The position numbers and the translations under genes were made by a program. A stretch of DNA of 64,000 bases, taken from the NCBI GenBank assembly GCA_038120295.1, contig JAYOLL010000017.1, positions 10,888-74,887 on the forward strand, given 5' to 3'. This stretch comes from JAYOEY01 sp038120295 (GTDB lineage: Bacteria > Pseudomonadota > Alphaproteobacteria > MPNO01 > UBA2964). The notes beneath the pieces are model-generated. The model did not search any database. It saw only the letters and a list, made by a program, of their open reading frames with translations, and was not told the DNA's origin. Numbering within the stretch: the stretch's first letter is position 1; every line of letters begins with the position of its first letter. Shown here in pieces: positions 45,788-54,614 of this stretch.

Positions 45788-46114
45788 TCAGCCGCGTTTT
45801 TTACGCGAAGGCTTTTTCTTCAACGCATCGGCCAGCGCCCTGGCTCCTTCCGCCAGCGGTTCGCGATGGGCTTCGTCGATCGTGGCTTCGTCCGTCACCG
45901 CGACGGCCATTTCCTTCAGGATGTCGGCCAGCAGGTAGTAATTCAGGTGCACCGCGACTTCCCGGCGTTCATCGCTATCGTTCTCGATCTTGAGCAGAAC
46001 CTCGTCAGTGTCTACGTGGACCTCGAACGATGAATCCCGGCCGAAAATGCCGAAATAGGCCTTGTCGGGAAAATCCACCGAGACGGTCGCCTTGTCGGTA
46101 ATGGGTTTCTTCAT
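45788..46114 (-). CDS. Conserved hypothetical protein
   Basis: 108 residues, not recognised. Beta-rich start (ATVSVDFPDKAYFGIFGRDSSFEVHVD), then a helical part (VAVHLNYYLLADILKEMAVAV) and a Lys/Arg-rich C-terminus KKKPSRKKRG that could bind nucleic acid. No signal peptide or membrane helix. It lies on the strand of the methyltransferase, 27 nt downstream. Confidence 0.65.
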   Translation of the reverse strand: MKKPITDKATVSVDFPDKAYFGIFGRDSSFEVHVDTDEVLLKIENDSDERREVAVHLNYYLLADILKEMAVAVTDEATIDEAHREPLAEGARALADALKKKPSRKKRG

Positions 46115-46141
46115 GGATGCATTCCTCTTTCGACGATTTAT

Positions 46142-46975
46142 CTATTGCGCTTTCCAGCCGATCCCCATTCTGGCGTAGTTGGGCACGCGAAGTTGCCCGT
46201 CCTCGACATAGGGCGCCCAGGCCTCGAACATTGCTTCCTTAAGGCGGTCGAACTCGGTTTCGTCCATGCCTTCGGTCCTGTCGGAGAAGCTGCGCCTGAG
46301 TCCGTTGGCGATGTAGACGTCCATATCCGGCACTTCGTTCCGGTAACGCAGCTCGCGTTCTTCCGTCCGGACGAATCCGGCCTCATCGAGCACCGCCAGG
46401 ATCGCTCCCGGCTCGCCCATGCAGTGGCGCGCCGCGGGCGGCGGTTCCTCTTCGTGGAAATAGCTGGCGATCGTCCGGCGCGGCACGAAGAAGGGCGGGT
46501 TCTCGTCATACGGCCCCCACATGACATAGGCGATGCGCCCGCCGGGCTTCAGGGTTCGCAGGGCCTCGCGCGCCGCGGCGATCTTGTCGGCGGCATACAT
46601 CAAGCCGAACCGGCAGGTGACGCAGTCGAACATTCCGTCGGGAACGGGCAGGGCCATCATGTCGGCGGCGGTGAAATGCATGACGTCCAGGCCGAGGTTT
46701 TCCGCCCTGCCGCGGGCCGTCTCCAGCATTTTCGGCGTCAGGTCGGTGCAAAGGACCATCCCGTCGCCCTCCATGGAATCGGCGATGCTGACCGACGGGT
46801 TGCCGGAACCGCCAGCGATATCGAGTATCGTTTCGCCCGGCCGGATGTCCAGCTCGGCGATGATCATCCGGTTGAAACTGTCGTCCTGCGAGCGGCCTTT
46901 CGGGGCCGACTTCGCCCATGCCTTGCTGCGCTTCGCCCAGCGGGCCGCCATGGTCTGATCGGCTTTTTCCGTCAC
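46142..46975 (-). CDS. Class I SAM-dependent methyltransferase
   Basis: A 277-residue methyltransferase with a short N-terminal extension. ILDIAGGSGNPS is SAM motif I, VLCTDLTPKML carries the acidic ribose ligand, FDCVTCRFGLMY is motif IV and LRTLKPGGRIAYVMWG motif VI. It resembles the UbiE/Methyltransf_11 group. Start is GTG 46975, with AGGAG (46990-46986) 10 nt ahead. It lies 2 nt after the stop of the small Cys-rich ORF. The substrate is unknown. Confidence 0.88.
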   Translation of the reverse strand: MTEKADQTMAARWAKRSKAWAKSAPKGRSQDDSFNRMIIAELDIRPGETILDIAGGSGNPSVSIADSMEGDGMVLCTDLTPKMLETARGRAENLGLDVMHFTAADMMALPVPDGMFDCVTCRFGLMYAADKIAAAREALRTLKPGGRIAYVMWGPYDENPPFFVPRRTIASYFHEEEPPPAARHCMGEPGAILAVLDEAGFVRTEERELRYRNEVPDMDVYIANGLRRSFSDRTEGMDETEFDRLKEAMFEAWAPYVEDGQLRVPNYARMGIGWKAQ

Positions 46976-46977
46976 CC

Positions 46978-47184
46978 TTATTCACTCCTGTTTAACGCCG
47001 GTTGCGCCCTGGACATTAAATGCGTGCGTCCTGTTTTCCGGCGGCCCGTCCGTTCCGCGCAGTCGTAACAGAGCGGCGGCGGGTTTTCTTCCACCCATGC
47101 CCCGTCGATCCAGGCGATGGAATGCTGGTCCACCAGGTCAGGACTGTACCAATTAACGCAAAGCGGGCACGGCGGCCGGCTTAC
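46978..47184 (-). CDS. Possible small zinc-ribbon protein (no standard start codon)
   Basis: An open frame reading SRPPCPLCVNWYSPDLVDQH, a middle part IAWIDGAWVEENPPPLCYDC, and a basic tail ending LNRSE before TAA 46980-46978. Two CxxC pairs and many Trp/Tyr/Asp residues make it look like a real zinc ribbon, unlike the usual shadow frames. The natural start, overlapping the repressor stop as GTAA, would need GTA, which is not a standard start codon. Upstream codons in frame offer only CTG. It may be a real gene with a mutated or rare start, or a remnant. Confidence 0.4.
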   Translation of the reverse strand, partial: VSRPPCPLCVNWYSPDLVDQHSIAWIDGAWVEENPPPLCYDCAERTGRRKTGRTHLMSRAQPALNRSE

Positions 47185-47813
47185 TGGCTGGCCCAGACGA
47201 TCCGGTGCATCCAGGCGAGCTCGCCTGCCGGAATTACCGGGTCTTCATGATCCCGGTTGATCGATTTCAGGGATGTTTCGGAGGCGGTCTGACGGATCAG
47301 CTCCTTGACCATGACCTCGCCGCTCACCGTTCTCGCTACGACCCGGTCGCCGATTGCTGTGCGGGCCACGGGCGATACGATGATCCGGTCGCCCGGCCGG
47401 AACACGGGCATCATGCTTTCGCCCGTTATCTCCAGCGCATAGGCGCTGTCATCGCCTACATCCGGCCCTTCCACCTCGGTCCAGCCGGCCCCTGCAGGCA
47501 GGCCGCTATCGTCGAAGAAGCCGCCTGTACCCGCCTTGGCGAGGCCGATCAGCGGATAGCGCGCGCCCTGTCCGGCGCCCGCCGCCGAGCCGACATAGCG
47601 GACGAAATCCAGCAGGGTCAGACCTGTCGCCTCGAGAATCTTCGAGATGCTTTCGGTGGTTGGCCAGCGGGGTTTGCCCTGCGCGTTGATACGCTTGCTC
47701 TTGTTGAATGTGGTGGGGTCGAGCCCGGCGCGTCTTGCGAGTCCTGACGGGGAGTAGCCGGTTCCCGCGGCCATCCGGTCGATCCCGTCCCAGATATCCC
47801 GATGCTGAAGCAT
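47181..47813 (-). CDS. S24-family repressor-like regulator
   Basis: A 210-residue protein. The N-terminal helix-turn-helix (YSPSGLARRAGLDPTTFNK) is followed by a peptidase S24 (LexA/CI type) C-terminal domain with the catalytic Ser in GESMMPVFRPGD and the Lys in GEVMVKEL. Such proteins self-cleave when RecA is active, or act as stable repressors. There are no phage genes nearby, so it is probably a chromosomal regulator. Its target is not known. Confidence 0.85.
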   Translation of the reverse strand: MLQHRDIWDGIDRMAAGTGYSPSGLARRAGLDPTTFNKSKRINAQGKPRWPTTESISKILEATGLTLLDFVRYVGSAAGAGQGARYPLIGLAKAGTGGFFDDSGLPAGAGWTEVEGPDVGDDSAYALEITGESMMPVFRPGDRIIVSPVARTAIGDRVVARTVSGEVMVKELIRQTASETSLKSINRDHEDPVIPAGELAWMHRIVWASQ

Positions 47814-47905
47814 GGCCCTTCTCCGTCGACAGTGTTACCGGAAGCGAAAAGCGGAATTATGCGGCCCGGATCGGAACCGGGCAACCGCGACTTGCGAACC
47901 GCGCC

Positions 47906-48373
47906 TCAGCTGTCCGACGCAGGCGCCGACAGGTCGCCGTCCGCGTCGGAGAAGGATCGCGCATAGGCGTGGATATGATTGACCATGGCGTGGAGCCCGT
48001 TGGCGCGGTTGCCGCTCAGATGCGAGCCGAGCTCGATTGTTTCGAAGAAGTCGGGCGGGGTGGACAGGATTTCGTCCGCCGTTCGGTGAGAATAGACGCG
48101 CAGCAGAAGCGCGATCAGCCCCTGAACGATGACCGCGTCGCTGTCGGCTTCGAACAGGATCCGTTCGCCGTCTTCCGATGCCCGGAACCAGACCTGCGAC
48201 TGGCAGCCTCGGACGCGATACTGCTCGGTTTTGCAGTCGTCCGGCAGCCCGTCGAGTTTGCGACCGAGCTCGACGATGTATTCGTAGCGGTCGACCCAGT
48301 CGTCGAACAGGGCGAACTCGTCGATGATGCTCTGTTTCGCCTCCTCAATGGAGGAGAACTCCGGTTCGGTCAC
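47906..48373 (-). CDS. sufE: SufE-family sulfur acceptor
   Basis: About 155 residues. SufE accepts persulfide sulfur from SufS on a loop Cys and passes it to the Suf scaffold. VRGCQSQVWF holds that Cys, and DDWVDRYEYIVELGR and PPDFFETIELGSHLS are family blocks. The frame is open to 48502, but GTG 48373 fits the family's length; the ribosome site is weak. No suf operon is near, so it is an isolated copy. Confidence 0.9.
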   Translation of the reverse strand: MTEPEFSSIEEAKQSIIDEFALFDDWVDRYEYIVELGRKLDGLPDDCKTEQYRVRGCQSQVWFRASEDGERILFEADSDAVIVQGLIALLLRVYSHRTADEILSTPPDFFETIELGSHLSGNRANGLHAMVNHIHAYARSFSDADGDLSAPASDS

Positions 48374-48516
48374 AGCCCAGACTCTCGATTGCGGGAAAGG
48401 TCGGGTTGATATATTCGCTTGCGCCCGGAGGTTCAATAACTTCGGGCAATGGCCGTCATCGCTGAATCGCTCGGTATCGCTCGCTCCGAATCGACCCGTC
48501 ACCTATCGTCCAGCGC

Positions 48517-49653
48517 ATGGCATCGACCGTCTTTTCAGATAGTAGAAAGCGAGAAATAGCCTCGCGCACCGGGGATTCTTCTCAGGGAAGACGATTAGAC
48601 CTGTTTCGCACCGGTACCGCTTTGCTGCGGCGGCTGCCTCCCAACATGGCGCACCGGGCAGCGATCCTCGCGCTCAAGCATCGGCTGACGCCGACCGATC
48701 GGGAACCGGATGCGCCGGTTCTGGCGACCCGGCTCTGGGGGATGGATTTTTCCAACCCGATCGGCATGGCGGCGGGGTTCGACAAGGACGCCGAGGCGCT
48801 CGACGGGCTTATCGCATCCGGATTCGGTTTTGCCGAAGCCGGCACCGTGACGCCGCTGCCCCAGCCCGGCAATCCCAGACCCAACCTGTTCCGCCTCCCC
48901 GAGGACAGGGCGCTGATCAACCGGCTTGGGTTTCCCAGCCGGGGTCTCGACCGGTTCGCGCAGAATTTTGCAAACCGGGAGCGTTCCGGCGCGATCGTCG
49001 GCGTCAATGTCGGCATCAATACCGGCACCGACGATGCGATCCGGGACATCACGGCAGGGATTTCTCGGCTGGCGAACGATGCGTCCTATCTGGTGATCAA
49101 CGTGTCCTGTCCGAATACCCCCGGCCTCTGTGTCTGGCAGGAGCGGGAGCATCTTCGTCCTCTGCTCGATGGTGCGATTGCCGCGCGCGACGCGGCCCAT
49201 GCCGAGACGCCGATGCTGGTGAAGATTTCTCCCGATCTCGACGATGAAGGGCTGGAGGCGGTCGCGGAAATCTCGCTCGCCGCCGGCATTGACGGGCTGA
49301 TTGCGGCGAATACCACGACGGTAAGACCGGCTTCGCTCCGCGGTGCTGATGCGCAGCAAACGGGCGGACTCAGTGGTCCGCCGCTGGCTGCGCCGGCAAC
49401 GGAAGCGCTGTCGAAACTGTACCGGCTGACCGGCGGAAAAATTCCTCTGATCGGCTGCGGCGGCATTTCCAGCGCGAGGGACGCCTATGCCCGGATTCGC
49501 GCCGGCGCGACGCTGGTCCAGATATACACGGCGATGGTCTATGGCGGACCGGGGCTGGTCCGCGAGATCAAGGACGGGCTTGCCGCGCTTCTGATTGCCG
49601 ACGGGTTCGCCTCGGTTTCAGACGCGGTCGGCGTCGATTGTCGCCAGTCATGA
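48517..49653 (+). CDS. pyrD: Dihydroorotate dehydrogenase (quinone), class 2
   Basis: A 378-residue membrane-associated flavoenzyme that oxidises dihydroorotate to orotate with quinone in pyrimidine synthesis. NPIGMAAGFDKDA, NRLGFPSRG, NVSCPNTPG with the catalytic Ser in the class 2 position, KISPDL and GCGGISSARDA are all present. The N-terminal 45 residues form the membrane-binding part. The start may lie slightly downstream. It is convergent with lepA, 22 nt apart. Confidence 0.96.
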   Translation: MASTVFSDSRKREIASRTGDSSQGRRLDLFRTGTALLRRLPPNMAHRAAILALKHRLTPTDREPDAPVLATRLWGMDFSNPIGMAAGFDKDAEALDGLIASGFGFAEAGTVTPLPQPGNPRPNLFRLPEDRALINRLGFPSRGLDRFAQNFANRERSGAIVGVNVGINTGTDDAIRDITAGISRLANDASYLVINVSCPNTPGLCVWQEREHLRPLLDGAIAARDAAHAETPMLVKISPDLDDEGLEAVAEISLAAGIDGLIAANTTTVRPASLRGADAQQTGGLSGPPLAAPATEALSKLYRLTGGKIPLIGCGGISSARDAYARIRAGATLVQIYTAMVYGGPGLVREIKDGLAALLIADGFASVSDAVGVDCRQS

Positions 49654-49675
49654 CCGGCGGGAGAATGGGAAAACT

Positions 49676-51478
49676 CTAGTCCTCGCCGATGCGCAGCGCC
49701 TCGATAAAGGCGGTTTGCGGAATTTCGACCGAGCCGAACTGGCGCATCCGCTTCTTGCCTTCCTTCTGCTTCTCCAGCAGCTTGCGCTTGCGCGATACGT
49801 CGCCGCCATAGCATTTGGCGGTCACGTCCTTGCGCATGGCGCTGATGGTCTCGCGCGCAATGACCTTGCCGCCGATCGCGGCCTGTAGTGGAATCTTGAA
49901 AAGCTGGCGCGGGATCAGGTCCCTGAGCCGGCCGCAGATGGCCCGGCCCCGCGGTTCGGCCTGGCTGGTATGGACGATCATCGACAGCGCATCGACGGGC
50001 TCAGCGTTGACCAGGATCGATACCTTGACCAGCGAGCCCTCGACATATTCTTCGAGCTGGTAATCGAAGCTCGCATAGCCGCGCGTCACCGATTTCAGCC
50101 GGTCGTAGAAATCAAACACCACCTCGTTGAGCGGTAGTCGGTAGACAGCCATCGCCCGGTTGCCGGCATAGGTGAGCTGTTCCTGGATCCCGCGCCGTTC
50201 CTGGCACAGCGTCAGCACAGCGCCCAGATATTCGTCCGGCACGAGGATGGTCGCCTTGATCCAGGGTTCTTCGACCGCGCGGATCTTCGTGACGTCGGGC
50301 CAGTCCGCCGGGTTATGCATTTCCAGCACCGAACCGTCCGACATATGGACCTTGTAGATGACCGATGGCGCGGTGGTGATGAGTTCGAGGTCGAATTCGC
50401 GCGCAAGCCGTTCCTGTACGATTTCGAGATGCAGCAGCCCGAGAAACCCGCAGCGGAATCCGAAGCCGAGAGCGGCGGACGTTTCCGGCTCGAAATGAAA
50501 GCTCGAATCGTTGAGCGCCAGCTTCGCCAGGCTCTCGCGCAGATCCTCGTAATCGGCTGCATCGACCGGGAAGAGCCCGCAGAAAACAACCGGCACGGAC
50601 GGTTTGAAGCCGGGCAGGGGGTCTTCGGTCGGGCGGCGGTCGTCGGTGATCGTGTCGCCGACCTTCGTTTCCGATACATGTTTGATCGACGCGGTGATAA
50701 AGCCGATCTCTCCCGGCCGCAGCGCATCCACCTCGGCGCGCTTGGGCGTGAAGACCCCGACCGAATCGATCTGATGCACCGCTCCGGTCGCCATGAAGCG
50801 GACTTTCATGCCGCGCTTGAGCACCCCGTCCTTGATCCTCACCAGCACGATCACGCCGAGATATGCGTCGTACCAGCTGTCGACCAGCAGAGCCTTGAGT
50901 GTCGCGTCCGCATCGCCCTCGGGCGGCGGCAGAAGGGTGACCAGCGCTTCCAGCGTGTCCTCAATGCCGATCCCGGTTTTGGCGGAAACCTCCAGCGCGC
51001 CGGACGCGTCGATGCCGATCACGTCCTCGATCTGCTGGCGCACCCGGTCGGGCTCGGCCGCCGGCAGGTCGATCTTGTTGAGCACCGGGATGATTTCGAG
51101 ATCGCCATCGACAGCCAGATAGACGTTGGCGAGAGTCTGCGCCTCCACGCCCTGCGAGGCATCCACCACCAGCAGCGCGCCCTCGCAGGCCGCCAGCGAG
51201 CGAGAAACTTCGTAGGCGAAATCGACATGGCCCGGCGTGTCCATCAGGTTGAGCTGATAAGTCCTGCCGTCCTTCGCCTTGTAATCGAGCCGAACCGTCT
51301 GGGCCTTGATGGTGATGCCGCGCTCACGCTCGATATCCATCGTATCGAGCATCTGTTCCTTCAGCTCGCGCTCTGTGACGCCGCCGCAGACCTGTATCAG
51401 CCGGTCGGCCAGGGTCGATTTCCCGTGGTCGATATGGGCGATGATCGAAAAATTACGAATGTGGGACAGGTCGGTCAT
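49676..51478 (-). CDS. lepA: Elongation factor 4 (LepA)
   Basis: A 600-residue translational GTPase. The G domain has AHIDHGKST, DTPGHVDF and NKIDLP. Domain II and III match EF-G, and the unique C-terminal domain ends in KCYGGDVSRKRKLLEKQKEG, the LepA signature. It acts on ribosomes, favouring initiation or back-translocation. It stands alone on its strand between pyrD and the DM13 gene. Confidence 0.98.
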   Translation of the reverse strand: MTDLSHIRNFSIIAHIDHGKSTLADRLIQVCGGVTERELKEQMLDTMDIERERGITIKAQTVRLDYKAKDGRTYQLNLMDTPGHVDFAYEVSRSLAACEGALLVVDASQGVEAQTLANVYLAVDGDLEIIPVLNKIDLPAAEPDRVRQQIEDVIGIDASGALEVSAKTGIGIEDTLEALVTLLPPPEGDADATLKALLVDSWYDAYLGVIVLVRIKDGVLKRGMKVRFMATGAVHQIDSVGVFTPKRAEVDALRPGEIGFITASIKHVSETKVGDTITDDRRPTEDPLPGFKPSVPVVFCGLFPVDAADYEDLRESLAKLALNDSSFHFEPETSAALGFGFRCGFLGLLHLEIVQERLAREFDLELITTAPSVIYKVHMSDGSVLEMHNPADWPDVTKIRAVEEPWIKATILVPDEYLGAVLTLCQERRGIQEQLTYAGNRAMAVYRLPLNEVVFDFYDRLKSVTRGYASFDYQLEEYVEGSLVKVSILVNAEPVDALSMIVHTSQAEPRGRAICGRLRDLIPRQLFKIPLQAAIGGKVIARETISAMRKDVTAKCYGGDVSRKRKLLEKQKEGKKRMRQFGSVEIPQTAFIEALRIGED

Positions 51479-51556
51479 GTGCCGCGGAAAATAGGGAGTT
51501 ACGCGGATTTCGGCAAGAGAATCCGGAGCGTCCGGAAAAATCTCCGGACGCTGATT

Positions 51557-52057
51557 TCAGGAGCCGGTCTTGAGCGTCGCCGGCGTAATCAGAACGTTGA
51601 ATTCCTTGCACCAGACGACGACGCTTCTGACCGTCGACATGTCGGTGCCCGCAGGGACTCTGAAAACCTGGCTGCCTTCGAAGGATCGCAGCATGCCGAG
51701 ATCGGTTACTTTCGACTGTTCGAAGTGGTCGTCGGTCGTGATATCCGCCCGATCGGCGAGATAGACATCAAAGCGCGGCCCCGGCCCGACTTTGAAGTCC
51801 GGTTTGAGATGCACCTCATGCGCGCCTGCGGGATCGCGCAGGATCTCGACGCCGCCCATGCCGTAATGCACCGGGTCGGAGGGGTTGGCGTGAATGAACG
51901 TTCCCGTCGCGACGGCGGTCTTGGTATCGCGGTTGGCGACCTCTTCCATCGCAGGCGCCGGCGGGAAGATATAGGGGTAGACGAAGATGCCGATGACGAA
52001 CCCGCCCAGCGCGCCGAACAGGAGTCCTGTGAAGACGGAAAGAAGAATCTTTTTCAT
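51557..52057 (-). CDS. DM13-domain protein, membrane-anchored
   Basis: A 166-residue protein with an N-terminal membrane anchor (LSVFTGLLFGALGGFVIGIFVY) followed by a DM13 domain: HYGMGGVEILRDPAGAHEVHL, a loop with GPRFDVYLAD, and VVVWCKEFNVLITPATL with its one conserved Cys. DM13 domains may take part in extracytoplasmic redox transfer. The 157 bases before the pheT stop show no gene or clear signal. Confidence 0.85.
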   Translation of the reverse strand: MKKILLSVFTGLLFGALGGFVIGIFVYPYIFPPAPAMEEVANRDTKTAVATGTFIHANPSDPVHYGMGGVEILRDPAGAHEVHLKPDFKVGPGPRFDVYLADRADITTDDHFEQSKVTDLGMLRSFEGSQVFRVPAGTDMSTVRSVVVWCKEFNVLITPATLKTGS

Positions 52058-52214
52058 GAAGCAAATCGTCCTGATCGAATTTTCGGGCGGATACCCACAG
52101 TTTCGAAAATGGGGCGTCGTTTTCCTGAAAGTAACCCCCTTTCACGGGAAATTCATTTCGGAACCGGGTCCGGTTCTGTCTCCTTGCCCGTAACGCAGGG
52201 ATAATCGGGAGAAA

Positions 52215-54614
52215 TTATCTCCTCAGCACGCCACCCGTGCGTTTTTCCACGCCGGCGATGATGTCAGCGCCGATTTTTTCGATTTCCTCGTCGGTGAGGG
52301 TCGCCTCGACGGGCTGGAGGGTAACGGAAATGGCGAGCGATTTCTTACCGTCCTCGACGCCCTTGCCCTGATAGACATCGAACAGCGATACGTCTGACAG
52401 CAGGTTTCCGCCGGCTGTTTTTACCGCGCGCAGCACATCGGCAACCGCCACGTCTTCTGCGACGATGAAGGCGAAATCGCGATGCACCGGCTGGAGGGCG
52501 GAAAGCTGGAGCAGTTTCTTCGCCGGTCCCTTGCTGCGGATCGGTGGCACGGCGTCGAGGTGGATTTCAAATCCCACCAGCGGCGCGTCGATATCGAACG
52601 CGGCGGCGATCCGCGGGTGAATTTCGCCGAAATGGGCCAGCACGTTTTTGCCGAGACGCAGCGCGCCGGCGCGTCCCGGGTGATACCAGCCCGGTACGTC
52701 CTGGTCGGTCGTGAGGTTGTCGACCGGCGCGCCCGCGACTGAGAGCGCAGCGAGCGCATCCGCCTTGGCGTGGAACGCATCGAGCGGTTCGGGCCTCAAA
52801 GCCCAGTGGCGCTCGCCCGCCATGCCGGCGCGAATTCCGGCAGCGACCGACGTTTGTCCTGCCGGCGTGTCGTCGCTGTATTGCGGGCCGACCTCGAAAA
52901 TGGCCGGATCGTCGATGCCGCGGGCCATGTTGCGGCCCGCTGCCGCGATGAGGTTAGGCAGGATCGACGGGCGCATGATGCTGAGGTCCGCGCTGATCGG
53001 GTTGACCAGCCGTACGCTGTCATTCACGCCGCCGAACAGATCGGCCTGCGCCTCTTCCATGAACGAATAGGTCACGGCCTCGACCAGCCCGCGCGCGGCG
53101 AGCACCCGGCGCACATCCTCGGCCCGCTTCTGTTCTCCGGTACGGACGGGGCGCGGGATCACCGTGCTGCGTTCCAGCGGCAGGGTGGGGATGTCGTCAT
53201 AGCCGTGAATTCGCAGAACCTCTTCGACCAGGTCGGCCTCGCCGTCGATGTCGGGCCGCCAGGGCGGGATGGCCGCTTTGATTTTCTCGCCCGAAAGGCT
53301 GGTCTCGAAACCGAGCCGTGACAGGATTTCTTCCTGCTCATCGACCGGGAGGTCGATGCCCCCGAGCGAGAGCGTCCGGTTCGTACGCAAAGAGACCGAG
53401 CGGGTCCAGTCCGGCATTTCGCCCGCCGATACAGTGTTTGAGGCCTCGCCGCCGCACAGATCGAGAATCATCCGGGTTGCAATCTCTGCTCCCCAGTCAG
53501 CGGAGGTCGGGTCGACGCCGCGTTCGAACCGGTAGCGCGCGTCGGACAGGATGCCCAGCTTGCGGCCTGTTTCCGCGATGCGGATCGGATCGAACAGGGC
53601 GACTTCGAGGAAAACGTTGACGGTCTCATCCGTGCAGCCAGAATCCTCGCCGCCCATCACGCCGCCGATGGCGCGGACCGCCGTGTCGTCCGCGATTACG
53701 GTCATTCCGTTGTCGAGCTCGTATTCGCGACCGTCGAGCGCAAGGATCTTCTCGCCGGCCGTGGCGAACCGCATGACAAGATCGCCTGAGATTTTATCGG
53801 CGTCGAACACGTGGAGCGGGCGACCGAGATCGAAGGTCGCCCAGTTGGTGATGTCGACCAGCGCCGAGATCGGCCGCAGCCCGATCGAGCGCAGCCGGTC
53901 CTGCAGCCATTGCGGCGACGGGCCGTTCTTCACGTTGCGGAAATAGCGTCCGATCACGTAGGGGCAGGCATCGCCCGCGCCGTCAGCGAAATCGCGCCGC
54001 CAGGCGACCGGGCTGTCGAAAGTTCCCGGAACCGGCAAGGTGTCGAGCGGTTTCAGCGTCCCCAGCCCGGCGGCGGCGAGATCCCGCGCGATGCCGCGGA
54101 CGGATGCGCAGTCGCCGCGGTTGGGGGTCAGGCCGATATCGATGATCGCGTCGTCCATATTCGCCCATTGCGCCCAGCCTTCGCCGACCGGTGCGTCTTC
54201 GGGCAGCTCGATGATGCCCTCGTGGTCGTCCGACAGCCCCATCTCGCGCTCGGAGCACAGCATGCCGTTGGATTCCTCGCCGCGGATCTTGCTTTTCTTG
54301 AGCAGCAGGTCGGTGCCCGGCACGTAGGTTCCGGCCGGCGCGAACACGCCCTTCATGCCGGCCCGCGCGTTGGGCGCGCCGCACACCACCTGAACCGGGC
54401 CGTCTCCGGCATCGACCATGCAGACGCGTAGCCGGTCGGCGTTGGGGTGCTGTTTCGCCTCTACGACTTCGCCGATCACGAACGCGCCGAGCGCAGCAGC
54501 GCGGTCGTCGACCTCCTCGACCTCCAGCCCGAGCATCGACAGCCGCTCGACGATATCGTCGAGCGACGCCTCGGTTTCCAGATGTTCCCTGAGCCAGGAG
54601 AGGGTGAATTTCAT
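52215..54614 (-). CDS. pheT: Phenylalanyl-tRNA synthetase beta subunit
   Basis: A 799-residue subunit of the alpha2-beta2 enzyme. It starts with the EMAP/tRNA-binding fold (VIGEVVEAKQHPNADRLRVC) and has B3/B4 editing, B5 and the C-terminal ferredoxin-like anticodon domain (LQPVHRDFAFIVAEDVAV). ATG 54614 shares its first base with the pheS stop (TGATG), so the two are tightly coupled; a TTG one codon upstream is less likely. Confidence 0.98.
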   Translation of the reverse strand: MKFTLSWLREHLETEASLDDIVERLSMLGLEVEEVDDRAAALGAFVIGEVVEAKQHPNADRLRVCMVDAGDGPVQVVCGAPNARAGMKGVFAPAGTYVPGTDLLLKKSKIRGEESNGMLCSEREMGLSDDHEGIIELPEDAPVGEGWAQWANMDDAIIDIGLTPNRGDCASVRGIARDLAAAGLGTLKPLDTLPVPGTFDSPVAWRRDFADGAGDACPYVIGRYFRNVKNGPSPQWLQDRLRSIGLRPISALVDITNWATFDLGRPLHVFDADKISGDLVMRFATAGEKILALDGREYELDNGMTVIADDTAVRAIGGVMGGEDSGCTDETVNVFLEVALFDPIRIAETGRKLGILSDARYRFERGVDPTSADWGAEIATRMILDLCGGEASNTVSAGEMPDWTRSVSLRTNRTLSLGGIDLPVDEQEEILSRLGFETSLSGEKIKAAIPPWRPDIDGEADLVEEVLRIHGYDDIPTLPLERSTVIPRPVRTGEQKRAEDVRRVLAARGLVEAVTYSFMEEAQADLFGGVNDSVRLVNPISADLSIMRPSILPNLIAAAGRNMARGIDDPAIFEVGPQYSDDTPAGQTSVAAGIRAGMAGERHWALRPEPLDAFHAKADALAALSVAGAPVDNLTTDQDVPGWYHPGRAGALRLGKNVLAHFGEIHPRIAAAFDIDAPLVGFEIHLDAVPPIRSKGPAKKLLQLSALQPVHRDFAFIVAEDVAVADVLRAVKTAGGNLLSDVSLFDVYQGKGVEDGKKSLAISVTLQPVEATLTDEEIEKIGADIIAGVEKRTGGVLRR

